Source: Allacma fusca
Lineage: Eukaryota; Arthropoda; Collembola; Symphypleona; Sminthuridae
Length of the DNA stretch: 64,000 nt
NCBI GenBank assembly: GCA_947179485.1
Contig: OX359245.1
Location: forward strand, 34,459,067 to 34,523,066
Direction: 5' to 3'
Below the pieces are notes generated by a model. That model ran no database searches, was not told the origin of the DNA, and saw only the letters and a list, made by a program, of their open reading frames with translations. How positions within the stretch are numbered: the stretch's first letter is position 1; every line of letters starts with the position of its first letter. Made by a program: the position numbers and the translations under genes. Below, piece by piece: positions 56,180 through 64,000 of this stretch.

Positions 56180-57387
56180 CCATGTAGATACGCAATCCGT
56201 TTTGAATTTTTCGATATTTCGAGATATTTTGAAAAGTACATAATTTACGCTTTAAATTTCACTTGCACATTTCCCTGTACATGTAGTTCAGTAAAACGCT
56301 TCGAATTTTACAATTTTCGAAAATTCGAAAAATAGAGGTATCATACAAACTGGGATTGGGTTTTAAACTTCCCTGAAACATTTCCGCCTGCGTGTATGTA
56401 AACCAGTTCAAATATTTCTGTTTCTGAGAACTTTGGCATTTCGCTCATAAAAAACAAATTGCGTTACCACAACAAGCTGCGAAAATAATTTTCATTTATA
56501 CTCAAGTGAAACGCATACGATTCCCATCGATTCGCTCATTGAGCTGTCGGTCAACCGATTGCAATTTACGATTTTTTAATTTGTATTAATAATAAAAATT
56601 TAATTATCGGTCGTCCTCCTAAATGCACTCATACTGGTTTGCCTTTGGGATTACTAAGTACCACGATAGCTAACTAACGGGCTTATTTGCAGTATGTATG
56701 TACTTTCCGGCGAAGCCGATGTCTCTTTTTTCCCCGAGCAACTTCGAAGGAAAAAAATATGTTTAAAATAATTATTAACGCGAAAGATAACCAAGGGAAA
56801 TTTCTAGGTGAAGGAAATGACGCTTACACACTCAACCTTGTCTAGTCAGAAATGTTGCAGTTTCTTAAAAGTTATTGTCACCCTGAATAACTTCACCAGG
56901 AGTATTATCATCCGCATTTGAGGATGGCCTTACTGCTAGTGAGCTGGATAGTGAAAGTGACGGTAAGAATCAAATATTCGCGCACTCTAGACGCGCATTG
57001 ACGACCATAGCACTGCGCAGCCAGGCTATTACTTGCAACTATTTACTACCTTCCCAACTTAAAATTACCTTGTTGAGCCAGAAACTGCCGGCAGTGCTGT
57101 GCTCGTGAATATATAATATGATACTGTACCTATGTAATAGCATCTAACCTAGGGATGCCAATGGTCTGGTCCGGACCATTATTATTTATCCGTTATTGGT
57201 CTGGTCCGGTCTGATCCAACACTTGGACCAGACCAGACCACAGGACCATGGTCAGAGCTGCGGGCAAGTTCATGTTAAAACTTGACATGTTCATGTCAAG
57301 GTCAAGTTCATGTCAAGTTCGGTTTGCAAATAGGACCATCTACAACACCCGCATTTGTAAAAAAAACTCAACGTGCTTATTCCCATC

Positions 57388-58226
57388 CAGAGATTCTGTT
57401 GGGGACAAAATTCTTGTCCCGTCCCCGTCCCGTCCCGATATTTTTAAAAAAACCTTTGTCCCCAGTCCCGTCCCGACAATCGGGACACGGTGACGAAAAC
57501 CGTGTCCCCGTCCCGTCCCCAAAAAATTATAAAAACGTTGTCCCCGGTCCCGTCCCGAAAGTCGGGACATGGGGACAAAAACCTTGTCCCCGTCCCGTCC
57601 CCAAAATGTTTAAAAAACATTGTCCCCGGTCCCGAAAATTGGGGCATGTGAATAAAATTCCTGTACCGTCCCGATAATTGCTAAAAACAGTCATACCGAA
57701 AATCGGAACATGAGGAAAATTTCGTACTAAAAATATTTGTATTAAAGACATGAAAAAACACATTTATAAAATCGTGGCTCCAAGATTCTTCCTTAACTTT
57801 TTGAGCAACGAGCTTCATTTTCTACAACCTAAAATCGAATGTCTTACATTCGGTGAAATAGTTTACTCATTAGCATTAAAGCTGAATCGTTATCCTTGTT
57901 CTGCTATGCTTGCTCGTCCCGTCCAGTTATACAGTGTACAGGACCAAAAGGCATCTCCCGTCCCGAATATAGCGGGGACAATTTTTTTTGTCCCCGTCCC
58001 GTACCGAATATAGCGGGGACAATTTTTTTTGTCCCCGTCCCGTCCCGAATATAATGGGAACATTTTTTTTTGTCCCCGTCCCGTCCCGAATATAATGGGG
58101 TCAATATTTTTTGTCCCCGTCCCGTCCCGAATACAACATGGGGACAATTATTTTGTCCCCGGGGACGTCCCGTCCCGGTCCGTCCAGTGTCCCGACGGGA
58201 CGTCCCTGTCCCCGGCAGAAGCTCTG
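57388..58226. mobile_element. 839-bp nested element built of GTCCC motifs
   Basis: An exact 8-bp duplication, ttcccatc, is at 57380-57387 and 58227-58234. The ends CAGAGATTCTGTTGGGGACA and (reverse) CAGAGCTTCTGCCGGGGACA match at 16 of 20 or better. Both flanks are GTCCCCGTCCCGTCCC arrays. On the right they form a roughly 41-bp tandem unit with GAATATA. Long frames through the array on both strands arise from the repeats and are not genes. A short unique core lies at 57690-57930. Confidence 0.85.
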
Positions 58227-58631
58227 TTCCCATCAACCGCATGGTAAACTAAAGTCATCTCATAAAAAGCTAAAATACATAATAAGGCATATAAATTGAT
58301 TCTAAGCAATATCCACGTATTCCAATTATTTCAACATGGTTGATATTATAGCTAAAATACAGTCAATAAAATCAATAGCTCATTAAACTAAGTTAATTAA
58401 AAGTGGCCCACATTGAAGCTACTGAAAAAATGTCCAGTGGTCAGAGTTGCAGAGAAAATCCTGGGGGAATGTTGATTAAAATATTATGGTTACTAATTTT
58501 GTCTATTGCATTTTAAGCTGACATAACAATGCATTCCAAAAGGTTACAATGTTGAGTCCTTACTTAATTTATTTTTTACCCGCATAACTTTAAATTCGTG
58601 ATCATGTTCAAGTTCAAGTGCATGTTCGGGT

Positions 58632-59630
58632 TAGGGCTCCTCACAACTTCAAGTAGTAATTGCAACTTACAATTTCAATTACAACTTCAAGCCAACTTCA
58701 ATTTATTAAAAAATTAAATTGTAAATTGAAGTCAACTTCAAGTTGAAACCAAATTTTTAGTTGAACGTTCAATTTCAACTTCAATTCAACTACCAAATAA
58801 AGCTTTTCATTTGAGAAGCATAATCAATTCAACTTCAACTTGCTGAAGTACAAATAATTGACAGTTCAAGTTGATTAATTGTCAATTTCTGAATCCATTA
58901 AATATGCGCGTTGGAAAAAGCATTTTTAATGAACAGAAGATACTATGCCACGCTGTTGGCAACGCAAAGCTCCAGAAATCTCTTTCATATACAATCTATG
59001 ATGTCAAAATAACTCATGAGTTTAATCAACGATAATATTATGTGTGAGGAAAGGGAGAAAATTGTTGATTTAGTTGTTTGTGGAGATTCAAGATGGTTCA
59101 AGCAGACAACTAAATACAAGAAACCCTGTGACATAAACAATCATTATTTATTCACCAACGGAGTTTAGGGCTATCTGAAATTTCAAAACCATTAGGAGTT
59201 TTTGAATCAAAAATCAAATTGGTGTTTCTAAAAACTCGGGGAAACTTATTAGATTTACTATAATGGTATTAAGTGTAACTTCTTGTAATTTTACGTTTTA
59301 AAAGATATAAACAAACACTTGATAAACCATTATATTTTTTAGTTTGATATTAAGTATAATTGTTTAATGGCACGTTAAATTGTTCGACTCAATTTAAATC
59401 AACTTCAAGTCAATTTCAATTCAACTTCAATTTGTACAAATATTATTACTTGTAATTGTCAACTTCAAATATAGAAGATATTAATTGGTTTCCGATAATT
59501 GACTGTCAATTAAAAAATTGATTTAAAATTGTTCAAATACAACTGTTGGGCCGAAACTGAGTTGAAAATCCAATTTCAAGTACAACTTCAAGTTCAAATA
59601 CCATGATAACTTGAGTTGTGAGGAGCCCTA
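58632..59630. mobile_element. 999-bp nested element built of CAACTT motifs
   Basis: An exact 8-bp duplication, gttcgggt, is at 58624-58631 and 59631-59638, inside the CAAGTTC array of the outer element. The inverted ends are TAGGGCTCCTCACAACTTCA and, from the right, TAGGGCTCCTCACAACTCAA. The outer parts are CAACTTCAA arrays on both sides, with a unique core at about 58900-59380. The ends share GCTCCTCAC with the element at 55199, so the two are relatives that differ in motif. Confidence 0.87.
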
Positions 59631-59843
59631 GTTCGGGTCAAGTAACGGAGCTAACTTGATCTTCATGTTAGCACCATGTTCAAGTTCGGTGAAATTAACT
59701 TGAACTTATCATACTTTCATGGTCAAGTAACAACGTGAACTTGAAGTACTCACGCCATGTTCAGATCGTGGTTTGTTTAAAATTGTCATGTTCATGTTCG
59801 AATCGCTATTTGAACCGAACATGAACGCAGCTCTGACCATGGT

Positions 59844-61763
59844 CTCAAAAGTACGAAAAATAAAAATTTATGAGTTAATAAAATCCTGTGGAACAAATTA
59901 AAAATGTCATTTCTGGTTGATGCAAGAAGAATTTGACTGGGTAAAATGTGATTATTTAATTCCTCTCAATGGTTTTCTGAACCATGGTCTTTGGTGTGGT
60001 CTGAGCTTTGGATTATCTAATTTATATATATATAAAATTAAAAATACTGAAATAATTCTCAAGAATTTTTCAATTATGGCACACGCCTACATCCATGTTG
60101 CATTTGAAAGTTGTGACCTGTAATGTCACTGGACTGCCGTATTGTAAATACATAAGTACAATTTAGCAAAGCAACAGTGGGATTCAACATAATTAGCTTT
60201 GCAATGGTGCTAATAAATAGAAATAGGCATTGCACAAAGCCAGCCTGAACACACTGAACAGTATACAAGCTTACATTCATTCAAAGTCAGTACCAAGAGT
60301 TTGGATTTGGATGACAATAGTATACTAATTATAAAATTATAAGTTCAATAGAATGTATTTACATTTGTAGTTGGTCATGGGTGAAAACCCTGGGGACCAA
60401 TTAAATAAATATACAAATATTTACATTTGTAGTGTATACATTTATTTCTATAAATAACTCAAACGTTGTAGCATGTTCATTAATCTTCGATACAAAACGA
60501 ATGTGCACTAGCAATAAGTAACTGAGTGTGTAGCCTACAATAAATCCATGGAAATGATCACATCTGTCAGCCTAATTACAAAGGTGGTACTCCCTGCCAC
60601 TGAATTCAAACTTCAGTGACGAGCAAGAGCACGGAAATTTTTCTAATATAGGAAGTAATTATTTTTTTGTATCCCAGATGTACTACTACATATACTTATG
60701 CAATACAATGTGGATTGAATTGTGAGAGGGGAAGGTAGCAAATAGAAGTTGAAAAGTAATTGTTTCAAATGCAGCGTGGCCACAGTATAGCCACTACACT
60801 CACTCCTGTCAGCAATGTGTAATGTAAGTATACATATTCACAGTTTGGCTAAAGGCAACCATATGTGTTGTTGCTGTTCTTGTCTATGGGTCTAGACTGA
60901 GTGCTAAAATGCCCAAATCTCCAAGAGTAATACGATTTTTGGAGGTTTTATTAACAAATCGGTTTGTCCTTTAAGAGACCGCTTTACCTGCCACCAGAAC
61001 ATGTAACAGCAGACATTGCCTTTTGTTGTTTGTGTGCTCTCTGGCTTTATCACAATCAAATACTATTTTTTCCAACCCTTCTCTCAACGTTCAACTTTGT
61101 TGTTACATTTCGTTCCATGCGTACATGAACAAAGCCCATAGCTTGTAGTACGACCATTGTTTCTGTCTCCAAAGGTGCGTCCGTGACAGTCTCACCTTTT
61201 CTACGGTGAAGGGATTGATGCCAGCGAAAAGGTATTCTCTTGCCAATATACATACATACAAACATACATACATCCGTACCGTTCAACGTATTTGGTTTTT
61301 CTTCAGATATCAATCCATCCATGAGTTATTTTCCTTCGAAAATATACGTACATACTAATTGCTCCTCATATGTGCTTCTATACGCGGTGGGCCTATTACT
61401 TTAAACTTGATCTGCAAAATGCAGTAGATAATTTCATAACAGTTATGCAGCATGTACATACATACGTGGAACGAGATGCATTATTGAATTTGGTCAGAAT
61501 TAACTTTTTTCTCTCAAATTAGATTTGAAGGTGTAATAACATTGTATTACCTACTTCCAATGGTGCTTGCTGGTCTAAGTACAGATTAAAGTCATTATAT
61601 CCAAAGTTTGTGGTTAGAGCTTACTTAGAGGGATGCACAGTTTTCTAACAGGTACATATTGCAGTTATATCCATGCAATTGACTACACTGATTTTCGTCA
61701 TCCAATTTGTAGATATCATTATTTTATGTACAAAAACGGAAGGTTGCAACTATTTTCTGCATG
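59844..61763. other. Intergenic, no gene supported
   Basis: A frame at 61056-61322 (-) and one at 59917-60123 (+) lack recognisable domains. Two short near-copies of ATTTACATTTGTAGT lie at 60357 and 60419. TACATACATA runs occur near 61245-61275. Confidence 0.4.
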
Positions 61764-61800
61764 TATAAAAACCTTGCAGGAAGGCGCAAATGTCATCAGT
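61764..61800 (+). promoter_or_regulatory. Core promoter: TATA box and initiator
   Basis: TATAAAA at 61764-61770 and an arthropod-type initiator TCAGT at 61796-61800 are about 30 bp apart, the spacing expected for a focused promoter. Transcription would begin near 61798, leaving an 80-nt leader before the ATG at 61878. Confidence 0.75.
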
Positions 61801-61877
61801 TTATCATTAGCTTGAGCTCTGAAAGCCAAAAATTTTGAATCCCTTCAAACAAATAAAAATAAACAACCGTTATCAAA

Positions 61878-62352
61878 ATGGCCAAACTTTTCGTAAGTTT
61901 TTGCCCAAATATTTATCTCGATCTTTTGTATAAACTTTGATACATATTTTGAATCTCGGTGTTTGAGAACATAATTTTGAATATTGTATTAATGATCATG
62001 TTTTCAATGGAAGGTTATCGCTGTCATCCTCGCCGTCGCTGCCTGCGCTTGCGCCGCTGAAGAAAAGAAGGAGGAGAAGGAACTCCAAACCGCTGATTCC
62101 TATGGTCTGGGTTACGCCGGTCTAGGATACGGAGGAGGTTTGGGTTACGGTGGAGTCGGACTTGGCTACGGACGTGGTTTGGGATATGGCGGTTATGGTC
62201 TCGGACTCGGATATGGTCGTGGTTTGGGCTATGGCGGATACGGTCTCGGTTACGGCCGTGGTTTGGGATATGGCGGCTACGCCTTGGGAGGTTTGGGCTA
62301 TGGTGGTTACGGTCACGGCGGACTCCACGGTGGATACGGTTACCTCGGTTAA
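61878..62352 (+). CDS. Small secreted glycine/tyrosine-rich protein
   Basis: Probably a structural extracellular or cuticle-associated protein. It could also be an antimicrobial-type glycine-rich peptide. Exon 1 is 61878-61892 (five codons, MAKLF) and exon 2 62014-62352, with a 121-nt phase-0 intron (GTAAGT...GGAAG). The product is 117 aa. Residues 1-19 form a signal peptide (VIAVILAVAACACA). A charged segment EEKKEEKEL follows, and then about 85 residues of GLGYGGYGLGYGRG-type repeats with no cysteine, ending HGGYGYLG. A short signal-peptide exon split after a few codons is typical of insect cuticle genes. The codons are unusually GC-rich for the window, in keeping with high expression. A strong TATA/initiator lies upstream and AATAAA downstream. 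Confidence 0.85.
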
Positions 62353-62541
62353 ATAAATATAACTTAAAAGTTTTTCAAAGGCTACTCAACGCTTTCTTTG
62401 AAATCTTCTCCAGTATGCTTATATAATGTAAATTGTATTAATATGGAGATTATTTTTGTACTGAATTTCAAATTGGTTGTTGCTGTAAAATTATCCTCAC
62501 ATTGGTCTCGTCATTTGGATTTGAAAATATTGGAGAAACAG

Positions 62542-62547
62542 AATAAA
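62542..62547 (+). terminator. Polyadenylation signal of the glycine-rich gene
   Basis: AATAAA about 190 bp after the stop. It is followed within 20 bp by a T-rich stretch. Confidence 0.5.
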
Positions 62548-63500
62548 TAATTGGCTTTTTTACAATTTTGAAGTATATATTTGGTGGTTTATTTAGTCGA
62601 GTCGTGGAGTGTTGTGCAACATAATAATGTCATGTTATATAGTCATACTTCGTCAAAATTTTTATGGTTGCACTGCACTCCCTTTTCCTCTTTGAAACTC
62701 ACAAAAGATTCGAATTCACCTAATCAAGCACATGTACATATGTAATTTAGAACAGACATACTATAGTGCATGTATACCCAGAATTTTAACAAACCTGTTT
62801 TGTCTCTGTTATAATACGATTTCGACTCTGCTTTTTCTGAACATTTTCAAAAATAGCAGCACAAACTATTCCCATCCCACCGATAGGGAATACTATAATT
62901 GTTAAAATCCCAACATAATTAAAAATTATTTTTGAAAGTCATTCTTCTCAGTGAGACAAATCCAGACCATGAACGGTTAATTTAACAATATTAATTACTC
63001 CAAAGTATATTCGCCAATCCCAGTTCCGGTAAAAACTGGCAATTTTGATGGTTGGTAAGAGCTATGTTTTATATTATATTTATACTTATATAATTTCCCT
63101 ACTATTATCTGATTTGGTGTGGATATGAAAAAGTCTGAATAAATCCAAAAGTACAAAGGATAGAAGCAAGTACAATGTTTAGTTTAGTCCAAACCGTTAG
63201 TGGTAACCCGGAATCAAATTTTGATCTAAATTTACGGGTTTCCAAAATATTGATCGCGAAATTTTGAAAAAAAAACCCTCAATTTTGGACTATTATTTCG
63301 GGACATCTTTGCGATTTCCTGACGTACTTACTATAGTAAGTACCGTAGAATAAAGTGCAATACCTCGATCGAACCGCCTTAGTAACCCCTTAAAACCTTG
63401 CAATCATGTACGGATTCAAAATTGTGATAGGAAATGTTAAAAAAATCTTCAATTTTGTAGCGTTTTTTTTTAAATATTTGCTTAAAGTAAAAAAATAGAT
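62548..63500. other. Intergenic, nothing recognised
   Basis: AT-rich. CAATTTTG-containing words recur at 63,279 and 63,450 but no bounded element is seen. Confidence 0.4.
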
Positions 63501-63672
63501 TTTTTCCTGTTTGCGCTGTAATGGCGATTCCCAACTAGGACGAAACACTGGTGTATGCAGCTAACAAGATTTCTAGTCTTAAAGTATCAACTGTTAGTGG
63601 TCGCCAGATATAAGCCTTTTGTGGAAACAGTTTGTTTCTATTATTTTATCACGTAACCAGTTTTAAATTAAA
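63501..63672 (+). repeat. Relic of the retrozyme-like element with a mutated hammerhead
   Basis: It aligns with 10366-10540. Stem I (GCTGTA 63515-63520 with TGCAGC 63556-63561) and stem III (ACACT/GGTGT) are kept. The core reads ATGGCGA in place of CTGACGA, stem II loses its first pair (T with C), and the cleavage-site base is A in place of C. Changes at core C3 and A6 should abolish cleavage. No second terminal repeat is present, so this is a partial, dead copy. Confidence 0.7.
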
Positions 63673-64000
63673 AAATTATTTTATATTTACATATTTATAC
63701 CTAGAAGGAATCCCCTGAGACCTGGCCCTCCCCCCTCAGGATAGTCATTTTATGACGGAGTTCTTATAAGTATTTACAAATTTAAACAAAATTTAAGAAC
63801 ACCAAACGATCCTTACGAGCAGGATAGAGGGTTGCGATATATAGGTTACACTTCGTTGAGTAGAGCGCATTTTTGATAATTAGCTCATGATAATCTGATA
63901 ATCAGATTTGCAGATATCCCATCCCGTGTTAAAGTTGAACGAAAGAGGAGGGCTTATGGGGTACCAAAACATAAAAACCTGGGAAATTTAAAAATTAAAG
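63673..64000. other. Window end, nothing recognised
   Basis: A short GC-rich run (CCTGGCCCTCCCCCCTCAGG) at 63720-63739 is the only compositional oddity. No feature could be supported. Confidence 0.4.

Larger units (their letters stand above)
57253..59835. mobile_element. Outer hAT-like element of a nested stack, CAAGT/CATGTTC motifs
   Basis: An exact 8-bp duplication, accatggt, is at 57245-57252 and 59836-59843. The ends are CAGAGCTGCG and CGCAGCTCTG, with AAGTTCATG-rich arrays inside both ends. It contains two further complete elements (57388-58226 and 58632-59630). Removing them leaves about 0.75 kb. It may itself sit in an older element with GGTCTGGTCC motifs that begins TAGGGATGCCAATGG at 57150, of which no right end could be fixed. 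Confidence 0.8.

Noticed and set aside
57282-58299. Several long overlapping open frames with PRPVPSR-type repeats on both strands
   Set aside because: They are translations of the GTCCC array of the transposon 57388-58226. Frames are open only because the unit lacks stops.
61056-61322. 88-codon minus-strand frame before the glycine-rich gene
   Set aside because: It overlaps TACATA low-complexity DNA and has no recognisable domain.
62122-62356. Alternative open frames over the glycine-rich gene on both strands
   Set aside because: They are shadows of the GGTTTGGGNTAYGG repeat. Only one frame has a signal peptide, splice sites and promoter.
1-64000. tRNA, rRNA genes and CRISPR arrays
   Set aside because: No cloverleaf with A and B boxes, no rRNA-like segment and no spaced direct repeats of CRISPR type were seen. 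The genome is eukaryotic.

Overview
The window looks like nuclear DNA of an arthropod, most likely a hexapod such as a springtail. The lineage is inferred and no marker gene proves it. The grounds are AT-rich sequence, short GT-AG introns, divergent seven-helix chemoreceptors in clusters, a secreted CUB protein of the arthropod type, a TATA box paired with an arthropod-type initiator, and a heavy load of eukaryotic transposons.

Positions 1-43,400 hold a chemoreceptor (gustatory-receptor-like) cluster on both strands. Four copies look intact: 5826-7342 (-), 12200-14236 (+), 36995-38757 (-) and 41967-43404 (+). Five or six others are broken: 1723-2226, 20041-20262, 22884-26002, 39870-40040 and probably 41683-41961. 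Three of the intact copies share a rigid three-exon plan of 376 nt, 289 or 292 nt, and 502 nt, with intron phases 1 and 2. The fourth keeps the phases. One dead copy carries two in-frame stops and a 1.1-kb R2-type LINE fragment in its last exon. Old segmental duplications link 4.5-7.6 kb with 27.5-39.3 kb, and 17.3-20.3 kb with 20.9-23.1 kb.

Positions 44,238-52,000 are the gene-dense part, all on the minus strand. They hold a 505-aa secreted CUB-type protein (8 exons), a 340-aa three-finger C2H2 protein (4 exons) and an unrecognised 361-aa protein (6 exons, one of 11 nt). In each of these every intron phase closes without a frameshift.

Positions 52,640-61,000 are almost all repeats: a 34-bp satellite, then nested DNA transposons. 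A small glycine/tyrosine-rich secreted protein gene with a clear promoter lies at 61,878-62,352.

Two things deserve attention. (1) At 10373-10431 there is what folds by hand as a complete type I hammerhead ribozyme. It sits in a 480-bp element with 60-bp identical terminal direct repeats (420-bp period), like an animal retrozyme or Penelope-type repeat, and that element has landed inside a decayed hAT transposase. A mutated second copy is at 63501-63672. (2) At least seven hAT-like elements with 8-bp target duplications are present. Each is filled toward its ends with its own short motif array (AAATGCCC, CAAGT, CGAGTA, GTCCC, CAACTT), and one (33213-36339) carries a BED-finger transposase. 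All exon joins and foldings here were made by eye and need transcript or folding confirmation.
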